A stretch of DNA of 64,000 bases from Podaxis mareebaensis (GCA_018524725.1 JAEUWP010000470.1:496001-560000); one strand, 5' to 3'. Positions 11,795 through 25,897 are shown, numbered from the stretch's first letter. Notes: generated from the sequence alone by a model not told the origin. A program made the numbers and translations.

Positions 11795-12322
11795 TCAATC
11801 ATCATCTTTACGTGGCGGGGGACCGCAAGGCTGGAGCATACGCTGCGCAGGACGGATTAGGGTATATGATGGAGCGGACTCTATGCGGCGTACCTCTGTC
11901 ATCTCAAATTTGACTCTGCCAATAGCCTCTCCATCTGCAATGGCTAGATAAGAGGTCAACGTTGGATGGCCAACAATGGACGCCAGCGTATCCCGGTGCT
12001 GATGCGTGACCCAATCACTACGCCTTGTCAGGCTGAAATAAGGGCTACATTGGAAGGAAAATCTTACTATTTTGATATATCCGCATGACCTGAGCAAATG
12101 TATCAGCTGGAAATCAATAGCAGGACAGGCAAACCCACCAGTCCCGGTGTATCGAGCATGGACTAAGGAGGGAAGGTCAGGCCCGACTTCAGAGGATAGA
12201 AAGTGCCACGTACGATGCTCCAACTGCGTGTTGGCGGTGTAGCGGAGCTCCGAAGACTGCGAATAGAGCAGTCCTCGTTAACAAGAACTATGGAAGTAGA
12301 CTTGAGGTAGATGACATACCAT
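11795..12322 (-). CDS. SF3B5: Splicing factor 3B subunit 5 (SF3b10/Ysf3 family)
   Basis: Small core subunit of SF3b in U2 snRNP, needed for branch-site recognition. Six coding exons: 12322-12320, 12256-12214, 12162-12139, 12089-12068, 12017-11894, 11842-11795; introns 63, 51, 49, 50 and 51 nt. Total 264 nt, 87 residues, about the usual family length of 86. The spliced protein matches the family throughout: QLEHLHARYTGTGHADISK, DWVTHQHRDTLASIVGH, then MLQPCGPPP at the C-terminus. The first coding exon is the ATG alone, followed directly by a GTATGT donor; the next in-frame codons are SSELRYTANTQLEH. Exons 3 and 4 are 24 and 22 nt. Without splicing no frame encodes the family sequence, so the model is strongly constrained. 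Confidence 0.95.
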
Positions 12323-12455
12323 GTTAAAGGTGTTTATTGACGTCTGTTTACTTCGTGTTGGGGCTAGGCTCGGCGAGAAGATGGCGCTTACGTGATATAC
12401 AGACTTCCAAGTTCTATCCCATCTCGAATTTCTCTGGAGCCTGTACAAACTGACA
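12323..12455. promoter_or_regulatory. Compact divergent promoter region, SF3b5/Lrp1
   Basis: Only 133 bp separate the start codons of two divergently transcribed nuclear RNA-processing genes, so their promoters and 5' leaders must overlap or be shared. No TATA box is evident. Co-regulation is an inference. Confidence 0.6.
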
Positions 12456-13554
12456 ATGGCAAATGAGACGAGCAAAGTAAAGGCGAAATTAGCCAATCTT
12501 GATGCGTCTCTCGGTGAACTAGAAGCTTTGCTTGAACCTTTGCTAGCCCAGTCTTTACCAGAGACAATCATCGGCCTTGAGCCTATGCAGCAAGCCAAAT
12601 TACAAACTGTCCTGCCATACCTTGTTTATGATCTCGTATTCAGTGAGTTGCCAGCCACCATGCGGTGCCCGGTTACTTATTTTATGTATTCTCAGTATAC
12701 TTGAAGGCAAAAGGCGTGGACCCCAAAACCCATTCTGTAGTATCAGAGCTTGTAAGCTGACCATTACTTTTTGCTCCATGCCACTCAAGAGATTCTCATA
12801 GGATAGAGTACGTCAATACTTCGAGAAGATATCCAATGCGGAGAATCCACCCACAAGTCAGAAATTTCACCTCATCTGGTTCTCACCCAACTCGAACTCT
12901 ATACCATTCCAGGGCGCACTGAAGTGGACAAGGAAGCGGCAGGGCGCTTTATCAAACAGGCCATCTCACGAGCAGCGTCGACGTCGGTTCCACAGTCTGC
13001 CTCATCGTCAATATCTACATTCGCGTCTACCAAACTTACAACAAAGATGATTGCGAGAGCCCAGTACGAACGCACCCTTGAGAGAGAACGCAATGAACTG
13101 GACGAAGAGGAAGAAGAGCTCGAAGTATATAACGAACCTGGTTCTGACTCAAATAGCGACCCCGAAGAACCTGTTGCTGGCGATGGGATATCGAATTCTA
13201 CTACAAAAACCACCCAGTTGGCCTCTTCAAAACGACGGCGTCCACCTATGGATCCCTTTGCCGGTATGTGTTATAAACCAAGAGCCCCCTCCTCACGCTC
13301 TGAGCCCGACCAAGGCTACGGGGATGATAATTCGAAAATCGGAGAGACTTCGTCTAAAAAACCCCGACAAGATTCACAGAACGGTTAGTCTGTGTCCTTA
13401 GTCTTTATATGGCTCAACCATAGACAACCTGCCATTAACAGAATCCAAGACAACAATACGAGATACACAGCGATCGGGAGACTCCACGCCAACAACGGTC
13501 TCTGCGGATCGCAAAACCAAAAGGAAGAAAAAGGCAAAGAAGGCTGAAGAGTAG
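12456..13554 (+). CDS. LRP1: Exosome cofactor Lrp1/Rrp47, C1D family
   Basis: Sas10/Utp3/C1D-family protein that partners Rrp6 and the nuclear exosome in rRNA and snoRNA processing. Five exons (12456-12642, 12696-12751, 12802-12856, 12913-13383, 13442-13554) give 293 residues in frame. The N-terminal helical domain has the family pattern LDASLGELEALLEPLL, then LPYLVYDLVFIYLKAKGVD, then ELDRVRQYFEKI and VDKEAAGRFIKQAI. A long acidic and Ser-rich linker follows, ending in a basic tail, RKTKRKKKAKKAEE, typical of nucleolar RNA-binding partners. It shares a 133-bp promoter region with SF3b5, and its 3' end is 70 bp from the convergent halogenase gene. Human C1D is much shorter; fungal members commonly carry such tails. 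Confidence 0.9.
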
Positions 13555-13624
13555 CCATTGGCCCGCTAGCCGTTCCGAAAAGCGCTTATTATCTTATCAT
13601 GCTATCAATACAACAATAGATTAG

Positions 13625-15874
<2,250 letters not shown>

Positions 15875-17764
15875 TGTGAGTTTATGCGTTTGAAAAGAAG
15901 ATATTTGTCCTTGGTTTCTGGTTGTTCCTCCTCCCCCTTCCCCCTCCCCCTTAAATACGGAGCCGTATGGCCATTTCTATGTGCGAAATTAATCCATAAC
16001 AAGACAGGAACGATGTGATATCATCCCCGAGTCGAAACCCTAGCAGGAAAGCTCAAAGAACCGACCCAGTCAAAACTGCTCCGAACAGAAAACCGACACC
16101 CGGACTGGCTGTTACGTGCACAATCTTGACCAGTATTCCAAGCCATGCAGAGCATCTAACACCTTAGTCCCGCTCCGCGGTGTAATTCAATCTATACTCA
16201 AGATCTTTACCCGGCGAGATGTGGCAAGCGCATCGTCACTGTGGCTGAATCTAATACCAAAAACGCGATCATCCGGTTCCCATTTCAAAAAGTTATCCTT
16301 ACCCGAACGCAGTGCTATGCACTACTGCTAACTTGTTGACTTCACGATTGACCCACATACCGGAACTAGTGTTCCAAGCGTAGCTTGGGGTGCCCAGAAC
16401 CCGCCTAAACGCTCAGCTCAGTGGCTGCATAAAGATCCTGGGTAGCCCCTTTTTGCCCCCCCCAGCGCGTCACACCTGACAGCATGAAAGCTGAATCATC
16501 AAACTAGTTTAATTTCGAATCCTGCTTGTTCGGATAGAGCCTCATATACACAGGCTGCCCGGACTGAAATTCAAAATGGTCTCCGTCCGCCATCAATTTG
16601 CGTTCCGAAGAACGAAGAACGACCCAACGCTCCTTAACCATTCCATGAGCGATGTCGTTCATCAATCACTAATCTAAACTTCGTGCTTCGAAGCTTGGAG
16701 CAGCTTCACAGGAATGGAGGTTTATTTTCTCCGCAATTGGGGTCGCGTCTCAGGTTCGCGGGAATAATTGGATCAAGGGATATTCGTGACAAGTGAAGCT
16801 CGGCAGTTAAACCCGCCTACGTACACTCCTGGGTTTCAAAGGAGGGACCCATCGGAGCCGCATTCTTCTCGCCTCCGACAAAAACATGAGTAGCTCGTCT
16901 CTCGTGCCTCACACCTCAAACCAGGGATTTCACATAAGGGAATTTTATGTATGATACCCGCAGTGCGTGAGGGTCGGGGAAACCGCGAAATACCCCCTAA
17001 CCTCGTTTAGAATATCCCAGACAGAACTTGAGCTGTTAGGATAGGGGTAAACTGTCTTGGAACAAAGCTGGAAGAACAACAACATATGCCATCAACGCCC
17101 CAGTTATTGTACTACCATCCTCTTCTATGATATGTATCAAGGGATGGTCTCTCACATGCTCCGAACGCGAGCTTACGTGAGTCCCGGAAGAAACCTTGTA
17201 CTAATATATAACCGGTCGATGCCAAAACTGAGCAGGGGCTACAACACCAATGTTCTAACTGCTAGTTGCAATTACTTGAATGGAATCCAATCAATTCGGT
17301 CCCTACTCGCTTGAGGTTGCTCAAAGGGCGGACTGTAGTTCATACAGAATCGAAACAAGTACCTGGGTGCGCTAACATGAGATGAATCCGCTGGTTACTT
17401 CTCGATCCGCGTCGGAATACCGTAAATCTCCAGGCTTCCGGATCGTTACCTCATTGAGCGAGAAGCTAGCTCAGGTTTTCGCAACTTGAAATATCAGATT
17501 GACAGTCGGATCGTATACGCATGGATATGTTGGACTGACGTAATTCTGTTAAATTCAGCTAATTCAGCTAAATACTATACATGTTATACAACCTTTAAGC
17601 AACGACGAGAACAGAGTAAAAAAGAAAGAAGACGAAAACCAATAACAATACACAAAAATAAAGTTTGCGAGGACCATGGAGAGTACAACAAATAAGAGAG
17701 TACAGAGATGACGAATGGAGTAAAAAGATAGTGCGACATGAACGAAACGAGAGCAAGAGAAACC
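15875..17764. other. Gene-less 1.9-kb stretch
   Basis: No protein family, spliced frame or RNA gene could be supported on either strand. Features seen: a pyrimidine-rich tract near 15927-15950 followed by TTAAATA just upstream of the halogenase, a C-run near 16455-16465, and a short direct repeat (AATTCAGCT twice) near 17553-17570. Degenerate transposon remnants cannot be excluded without a database search. Confidence 0.45.
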
Positions 17765-20700
17765 TTACATTACAATACACCCATCATTAGCCAAATCGGG
17801 GACAATAGGGGGCGAATTCCTGCCACTCCCAGGTCTACTGTTAGGCGACCACCATCTTGTCAAACCGCCCCCACTTCTTCTACCTCCATTCCCAAATTCA
17901 TGATCAAACACATCGCCCGGGAAGTCAGAGCTAGAGTTACCAACTCTTCTCGACGTTGCCTTCCTCCTCTTCTCTCTTGCGCTTCTGACCGCATCGACCG
18001 TCTGCCACGAATAGAACGTCTTCACTACCACCTTTTCTGGGTCGCACTCATCCTGCCCGACCTTGAGATCATCTTCGCACATTTCGTCCTTCCCATCCAC
18101 ATAGCCGAGTCTCCTCGCCCAAAATACTCTCATGCCAAGCCTTGGCCTAGTTGCCCCGCTTGCACCCAACTCCTTCACGACGCCTTCATCGACGTTTCGG
18201 CAATCAATCGCCACAAATTTGGCATTAAGGGCCTTGCGATTCCGAATCCGATTAACGAATTCCTTTAAAGTATTCCCACTCAATCGCGTGTTATCAGCCT
18301 CCAAAACGCGGAGCTTGGGGCACGCGCGAACGAGAGCGAGGAAGGCTTCGTCACTGAGGTTCCCGGCATGAGAGACAGTGAGCCATTCTAACGCGTGTCC
18401 GGGTTGCGGAGGACGTTCTTGCTTGGGGTTCAAGTTGGCTGCCGGAGAAGGTGACGCGGAGGCCTCAGTTACAGGGGTGATGCACGATAAGACAGAGTCT
18501 GTGATATCCGTAGCGTCTTCCAAATCGACACGGCGTATATGCGGGGTAGTATCCAATAAACGCACCAACCCATCGTCCTTCAGATCCGCGCCTATTCCGG
18601 CCATCTCCAGAAATTCCAAATGGGGAACTGCATATGCGATATTCGAGCATGCCATATCAGTCAGCAGGATGCAGTACGACAACGAGAGATGCCGAAGTCT
18701 GGTAACGCGTCGTGTATAGAATTGTGGCACGTCATTAGAAGACTCCCGTCCGACCTGCCGTGCATTCAAACGGGTGAGCTTTATCCCTGATCGCTCATAG
18801 TCGAATGTATCGTCCACGGTAACAAATGCTTCCAGTGCCGAATTATGCAACTGGCGAACGTAACTGAGGTCCAAGACTTCCAGATGGGGAGCGGCCTTTC
18901 CAAGCAGCCGCATAGTCGCATCATCCATATATTTCAACCCCGAAACCTTCAACACCTTCAAACGCAAGCGCTCGCTTTGCACAAGCGTTATATCGGAGAG
19001 AGAACGTATGCCTTCGGCGTCCATATTCGGACATCGGCTCAAGTTTAGTCGTTCAAGTTGCGTACAAAATGTTGCGAGGAGCTCGCAGGTTGTATTAGTC
19101 ACCGCGGTTAGGCCTTTGAGGCATAATACTTGAAGGCCCCTGGAGCGGACTAGGAGATGATGAAGTGATCGTGTCGTCAATGTTGAACAGCCTTGTAAAT
19201 TAAGGGCCGTTAGATGAGTATAAGATAATGTATCCCTGAGGCATAGATGGCTGGCAATATCTGTTAGCGTGGCAGCCTGAAGGTGACAATGACCAGCAAA
19301 GTTGATCCTCCGGACAAAAGGCCCGCATATATGCGTGAGGCGTAAAAGAGTGGACTTGGGGAGCCCAGGAAATGAGTGTAGATCTAGGTCAGTCCACAGT
19401 TGACCATCGAATACAAGGTTTTGCCATGTCCGCGAAACCTGCATTTAGGTGAACAAAATGTTGGCGGAACTCGACATAATAAGCGGCTCACCCTGGCCAG
19501 TTTGAGTAATTCCCTGATGCCGCGGTCTCTACCGACGAGTTGGTGCCTTGACGAGATGGCCTTGCTGATAGTCCACCGTCCGTCAGCAATAGCTTTCGCG
19601 TGATCCTCCTCGAATGACTGAACGAAACATTTGAGAATGTGGATCTGTATTTCTTTCGGTAGGATTTCGTAAAAGTAGTTGCGACGGGGTAAAGGAAGAG
19701 GCTTGAAGATGTCATTGGACGTCGTCGGCACAAAGTCTAAAGCGGAAAAGGGATGTGGGGATGATTTCGAGCGCCCTTTGGTCCTGAGTGTAAGGCGAGA
19801 TGGTCTTGGATTGAGATTCTTCTCTGTATCCGCACGTGGCCGAACAAACGGGGGTGGAACGACCGCATTGACATCATATTGCAAGGTGGCGGCGTACCAC
19901 GGGACCACAGAAGGGTCAAGAGAAGACGAAGTCGTCGTCTCGGGCTCGTTTGTGACAGCGGTAAGGGATGCGGTTTCTGAAGAAGTTCCAGAATCTGGAG
20001 TCGTATCTCCACGTTTCCCGAACAGGAGTTTCCGAGCAAGATTACTTTGGGTAGTGGTGGAGGGTCCAAGCTTGACCTTGATCTTGGACATCGTCAGGGA
20101 CGCGAAGGATGGGGAAGACGGGGTGGATAGGTTGGTCAGTGAGCGACACCGCGGGGGCATATGCCTCATCGACGGACCAGTGTAACCGCCGTCCACAGAT
20201 GTCGCCGAGGGGGAAGATCGCGCCGCGGCCGTTTCTCTCGGGGAAGTGGACGGCGTCATGTCCCGCATAGGGCTCGAGGTAGAAGCATAGGAAGAAGGTC
20301 CTGGCGAAGATATAGAGCCAAAAGACGGCCAAGAGGCCTGGTCGTAGCTGAGGCTCATTTCAGAAAAGGATAAAGGGGGCAAGGTGGGAGGGGCGTCTTT
20401 CTCCTTGCCCTTGGAGGCAGATGAAAGGGTGAATCGCATATCGTCGTTATCATACAATTCCCGAACGAGTGCAGGATCGATAGTGGTCAAGTCAGTGTCG
20501 TCGATTGGGGCGTAAAGAGACTCAGGAGCGGTTGGACTGAAGCCGGGAGAGGTTGGGCTAGTGCCTTGGTAACTGGAGATTGAACCAGAGGGCGAGGCTG
20601 CGATGTCGAACTGATCGTGGAGCACGGCTGCGGCGCGTATTGGGACAGGCTTTGCTGTATCCTTGCCTTTGCCACCTTGATCAACAGCATGTCCTAACAG

Positions 20701-20796
20701 CTGGTCAGGTGGTGGAGGGTGACCATGAGGGTGATGAATGGATGCCTGCTCCCGGGGTTCTGCGTCGCGGGGGGCAGAGGGAGTGTTTGTGGTCAT
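17765..20796 (-). CDS. F-box and leucine-rich-repeat protein
   Basis: Probable substrate receptor of an SCF ubiquitin ligase. Two exons (20796-19492, 19438-17765; 53-nt intron) give 992 residues in frame. About 370 residues of Ser/Pro-rich, probably disordered sequence come first. An F-box-like segment, FYEILPKEIQIHILKCF, then ELLKLARVSRTWQNLVFDG and QLWTDLDL, is split by the intron between LAR and VSRTW. Then come AMN1/Grr1-type LRRs of the form LTALNLQGCSTLTTRSLHHL, LERLNLSRCPNMDAEGI and LEVLDLSYVRQLHNSALEAF, down to about residue 850, and a low-complexity tail. The long N-terminal extension is unlike the short one of classic FBXL proteins. Target unknown. Confidence 0.88.
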
Positions 20797-21544
20797 GGTG
20801 GGAGCATTCGATGGGGAGAGGGCTGAGGGCAGATAAGAGGGTGAGGGCAGGAAGCGGGCAGGACCTCTGACGCAATAGTCTTTTTCTCCATCTTCCCGGA
20901 TCTCTCAGGCCCGCCACCCATTCCCTGATCTCCATATATAGACTCCCTCCCCTTCCCCTCAACCGCAACAAACCCCCTCCTCAACCCATACTTATCTATC
21001 TCCTCTTACCACACAGTTCTCTCCCCTTCTGGCCACCCTGCATCCTGTGCCACCTACCCACGATCACCGACAGATGATGGCATGTTCCCTACTACTTATA
21101 CGAAACCCACCTTCGCAACGTTGGAGCACCCAGCAAGCGAATGCATGTTTCCGTATCAACGCTGTTCACTCAAACGGGTTTTGACGCTTCGGGTGAGATG
21201 AATCCGGACTCCTTGATTGGCTTATCCTTGGCCTACGGCATTCGGCGCTGCGGTTATCATCACTTTCAGGAATACGTAGTATATACGAGTATATGTACCA
21301 ATAAATCATACTAGCACAGAACACGAACAACTATGAGTGATAGCAGGCAATTTTAAGGTATTCAAATGAATGTAACGTAATCTGTGGAGCGGTGACGACC
21401 TCTCCCTAAACAAAAACAAGAAGGGTTACCAACAAGAAACAGAGGACGAAGGAGAGGTCAAAATCAGAGAGTGGAAAGCTGGGGAGCGAAATCGCACTCC
21501 AATGGTATACAACAGGACGAATCCATCAAGTTCGGCAATCACTC
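20797..21544. other. Intergenic, upstream of the F-box gene
   Basis: No gene recognised. Contains TATATA-like sequence near 20935 and pyrimidine-rich DNA near 20940-21030 just upstream of the F-box gene start, consistent with its promoter and 5' leader. Confidence 0.45.
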
Positions 21545-21967
21545 TCAAGCCGCCTTCTTCGGGTTCTCGGGCGCGTTCTTCCAGTTTGCAGTCGCCAACT
21601 TGAACCTGCATTACAGCACCATTGTGTCAATCTAGGCTCCATAGCGCCAAAACGCCCTAGACCGCCGCTCACCTTTCTTTGTGCGATAGCGTTGGTTCAT
21701 CCTCTTTGAGGCGTTGCATCTCCGCTTGCTGAACGAACACGATGGTTCGCGATCAGACCAATCGCGCACAGCTTTGGAAACGCACCATGAATTTGTTGAA
21801 CGGCGTCAACTTCTTCCTCCCTGTCCCACCGGTGGATTTGGCTGAACAAAAAAAAGGAAAGAATTCATGATCAACATCAACCCCGTTCCGTTGGGCGGCG
21901 ATAATAAACACGTTGACAACGTACTCTTCTTCGCAGGCTTTTCAGAGGTTTTGGTCGTAGGTGCCAT
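21545..21967 (-). CDS. 71-residue YABBY/HMG-box-like small basic protein
   Basis: Four short exons (21967-21925, 21841-21786, 21728-21673, 21605-21545; introns 83, 57 and 67 nt) give exactly 71 residues plus stop. After a basic N-terminus (MAPTTKTSEKPAKKTKSTGG) comes KKLTPFNKFMQAEMQRLKED, then EPTLSHKERFKLATANWKNA and PENPKK. This resembles the C-terminal half of plant YABBY domains and one arm of an HMG box, and basidiomycete proteins of this type exist. It is probably a small nuclear DNA-binding or chromatin protein; that role is inferred. Every exon is far below usual gene-finder length thresholds, so the gene could easily be missed. Confidence 0.75.
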
Positions 21968-22929
21968 TGCTGGTGCGAAGTTGGGGGAGTGGGTGATGGG
22001 TATCAACGGGCGAGAAGGCAGGGAGCGGGAAGATCAACCGTGCTGAAGACGCGCTTTGTCGCGTAGCCTAAAGCCGAGGAACTGGGGGCCAGGGAAAAAA
22101 ATAAAAATCAGCTTCGAACAGACAGACGAACAACAGAACAAACAGAACAATGATACTTACAAGGATAAGGTAGCCGAGAGGTGGGTGGGAGAGGGGAGGC
22201 ACCAGAGGAAAAAGGTGGCAAGAGTGCATTTTGGTTCAACTAGGGCGGAACTTATACCTACGAAGGGTCATTCAAATGACAGGGCTTCGATCGTGCTCCG
22301 CCGGACCCCGGTCACCTCCTCCCCGCATTCGTCCAGTCAGGTTTATCCGAGCTGTTGGTTTCCTCCAGGACACAGTTGACTTTGTTTCATTTCAAGCCAT
22401 CATCCTCGCTTCCCTTGTGTTTTCTTCGCTTTGATTTATCCCTCCTTGATTTTGAGATATAACCCCGGTGCAATCCACGTCAGGTGCGAATAAAAAGCCT
22501 ATCCATGCAGCGTGGGCGCCGACCCTCACTCAAATCTTGAGCCCAACTTTTTGCGTATCCACTTATCGGGGCTATCGTATCCTTGGCTGATGTAGCCATA
22601 ATACGTCAACAGAACCTTTCGTCAGCACGTTCTTGCAAGGGATAAACGAAAGGGTGTTCACTCCCATCGCGAATCCTGCAGTGTTCGAGGTCCTGTGTCA
22701 TCATTTCACAAAGCAAACAAACGCGTCGCGTAAGTCAATCAGGAACCTGGTTGCTTTTTCGGTTTCGATACACACACAAATATAAGCCGCCTACGTTATC
22801 ATTTGGTCCTTCTCTGCGCAAAATGGCGGAAACTGGCGGAACCAACCATGTGCTCCCTGATTATGAGAAGTCTGAAAACGGGGCTGCAGTCCCATGTCAT
22901 TCCTTCCCCCAGGAATTTGGCATGTGCTT
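21968..22929. other. Intergenic between the YABBY-like and VPS33 genes
   Basis: No supportable gene in 962 bp. It holds the upstream region of the YABBY-like gene and the 3' flank of VPS33. Confidence 0.45.
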
Positions 22930-25613
22930 TCATTGAATGCCGCCACTTGGCTTAGAGCCCATCGCCTTCCCAACCCCAGCTATATTCTCGATGATGCTGG
23001 CACCGCTCACGATGCCTGTTGCTGCAATCAAGAACTTTCGCCCTAGTGAAAATGCACGGATCAGTTCCCAGGCTACCTCTTTGACCGAGTGGACTTGCCC
23101 GTATTCTGTCTTGCCACCCAGCGTAAAGCCGCAATTTCAGTGTAGGTGCAGCCTCCGAGGAAAAACACAACAGTAGTCGAGGTGTGTTCAATAGGGTTGA
23201 CTGCTTTACTCGCATTAGCCCAGCAAGTGGTCACATTTCCGGGGGTTCTTACGGATGTTCGTTATTGGTATCCCGCTAGAAGCACCCCTTTCGGAGTGAT
23301 TTGGAACGACGTCTATTGTCTCTCCAGGAATTGCACCGACGACGTCTTCGAATCCTTTCCAGCCCACTATTGGATGCGCGTGTACTTTGTTGGATGTCTT
23401 CGAAACTCCAGCAGTAGTTTCAGAAGTAGACTTTTCCTTTTCTGCTGGGTTGCTTAGGACACCACCTTTTTGGGCGATACATTGGATTAAACGGATACTG
23501 ATTGGCGCATAGCCTGAGTACACGTAGCTGATGTCATTTTCAACCTCTTCCAGCGCTTCAGGATTATCGTCAATCAGAAGCCGAAGCGACTTCCTAAGCA
23601 AAGTGTATGGGTACTTGGACGCAGCAATTGCAGCAGGTGCGTTGGGCGGTAACGGATTGGGGAGCAAGACGCCGAGTGGTGGAGATGCCAGGGAAAGGAG
23701 AAGAGGCAAGTACTCATAACCATAACACTGTGGGAATAACGTGAGCGGGACGAGCAGCAGCGAAGACGTTGCGCCCACCTGGAGAATTTCCCGCTTCAGA
23801 TTTTCGAGCACTTTGGCTTTAATGCCGCCGGTTATGATGCTAGCAAGACAAAGAAGGCGCAGAACTATCTGTAGCTCTACACCCTGCGCGATCATTTCTT
23901 CAATGGCACTAATCTGATTGTTGACTTCATATGAAGCGAGAAGATCTGGATTATTCATATCAATCAATTAAGCTCTGCATCATTTCTCAAGCCACTTGCT
24001 TTGCTGAATCTCCAGAGACTTGTTAAATTGCTCTGTCCGGGTGAGAGGAAGCAACATTTCCGACAGTCCTGTGTCTGCTTACACGTCAGTCTAAGTTTGG
24101 CTTGCATAACACCAGAAACATACGAAGTCGGAGAGCCTGGTGTTCCGTTTGCAGGCCCCCAAGTTTACCAACAAAATCTCGCAGCTGTGCTACTGTCTTT
24201 GATTGCAGATTCATCTAGCACCAATAGGTGGTTAAACGTAGCCCGTGACGTTGACAGGCTCCATACCTTGTAATTCTCGTCCAAACGATGGGCTACTTTG
24301 CTCAGCTTCTTTCCCACAGCCGAAAAGTTGAGATCCCTGAGTTCGGCATAGAGTGGATCCGTCGAGGTGGTTAGATGGTGTTTCTTTTTGTTTTCTCTCT
24401 TCGCTGTGATTGGAGCTGCTGATGGTTGCGAAGTCGACGCTGTGTTTGGGTTGTTTTGAGCGTTTGGTGGAGTTAAAAGCGACACCGGGAGTTCAACATG
24501 TGCTGCGGATAGCATTAATATCCGTTCTAAAGGCTAAGTTTGGACATACAATTCTTAATTCCAATTAATTCATCGACAAGGCCTTCGTACGTCAGTTGAG
24601 TAAGGAATGGTGTAATCATGTCTACACGCCGGTCCAAGACGATGAGGGAGTCAATTGTTGGGGAATTTAGAAGACTGTCCGAGGGCGAGGGACCAGAAGT
24701 CCGAGAAGCGGGCTTTGTTAGCAGCGTTGCTAGTCGCTGGAGACCGCCACATAGTCGATGTCAGCTCCGGCCTGTACATACGGGGTGAAAACTAACACTG
24801 GCAAAATCACCCTTCCCAACGATGCGAGGAAATGGCCCGAAAAGGTTCTGCAGTGAGATGAGCGCCTGCGCTGAATCATAGATCACTGTTTCGTCGCCAT
24901 CCTAAATTGTCGTGAGCAATCGGTCGTAAGGCCCATGATATTCGACTCACGACCCAAAGTTCTCTAAATGCATTATCCCGCTCCAGCGAGATGACATCAT
25001 CCGCAAGGGGGATGAACTGAAGGTTATACGCGGAGATGGTTATTTCTCCCAATACGCCTTCCTCTTCAAGAATACGCGACACTAGAGTCGACAACCTAGG
25101 GACGAGAAGTAGGGTATAGTTATGTTTCTGGGAGTCGCGTCCATGCCTCTTGATCTGATCTTGCAACAGGTTGGCGACCAATAATTGCGGAAAGCATGGA
25201 CACATACCAGCGATGACCTTGATGAGTTTGATTGACGGTCGAGAAAGATAGACAATATTCGTCGTTGTAGCAGTCAACGGACCTGGTTCCAACCAGAACA
25301 TCTTGTCGACTCCATGGTGCTGGGTCAGGGGTTTAGCAACAAACAAGTATGTTCAGAACCGATAGTGAAAAAACCTTTAACAAAGATACTTCTGTAACAA
25401 GGCCTAAAGGTCCGGCTATTGACGCATCAAGAACCAGTGTCTTGGCCCCATTCACCTGTTACAGAGATCAAATACAAGACAATTTGAATCAGGTGTTGGC
25501 CCACGAACTGAGTTCAACGTGTCCACCAATGACTTCTTGGCGATTTCCCGAAGGATGCTCACATCTAGCATATTGGTTGAGCTGGCGTCATTCTGAACGC
25601 CCCTATCCGCCAT
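22930..25613 (-). CDS. VPS33: Vps33, Sec1/Munc18 protein of HOPS/CORVET
   Basis: SM-family subunit of HOPS and CORVET that templates SNARE assembly at endosomes and vacuoles. Thirteen exons (25613-25509, 25455-25375, 25319-25208, 25159-24951, 24901-24797, 24736-24550, 24502-24267, 24214-24124, 24074-24000, 23945-23779, 23727-23253, 23200-23099, 23042-22930) give 685 residues in frame. Family landmarks: LREIAKKSLVDTL, LVLDASIAGPLGL, EVSLLKHHGVDKMFWL, IVLDRRVDMITPFLTQLTYE, ELRDLNFSAVGKKLS, LVGKLGGL-type FVGKLGGLQTEHQALRL, LLASYEVNNQISAIEEMI, LASIITGGIKAKVLENLKRE and VVFFLGGCTYTEIAALR. Introns 9 and 12 begin with GCAAGT and restore the conserved sequence only if read as GC-AG introns. Three other donors are atypical (GTTCGT, GTTTTT, GTTAGT). 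Confidence 0.93.
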
Positions 25614-25897
25614 TATCGAGCCGAGAGATATTCCTGCAGAAGGACCGAGAACAGTTTGTTGCAGTAGGTACCAGGGATTGATCCCATAATGAACGTTAAT
25701 TATTTGGCTACCTCCTTCGATGCAAACAACAGGAAGCTGGACACTCAATCACTACTCGACGAAAGAACGCACGATGAGCGTGAACTGGTGCTTTGCATAA
25801 GCCAAAAGTCAAAAGGAGTATTTTACTAGGAAGAAATGATATGATACATGCATGGTAAAATGTCCGAAATGCTCAACTAAATCACTGTCCCATATCA

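Noticed and set aside
23946..23999. Nonsense mutation truncating VPS33 after EIQQ
   Set aside because: The stop lies inside a GC-AG intron whose removal restores NLLASYEVNNQ, so truncation is not needed.
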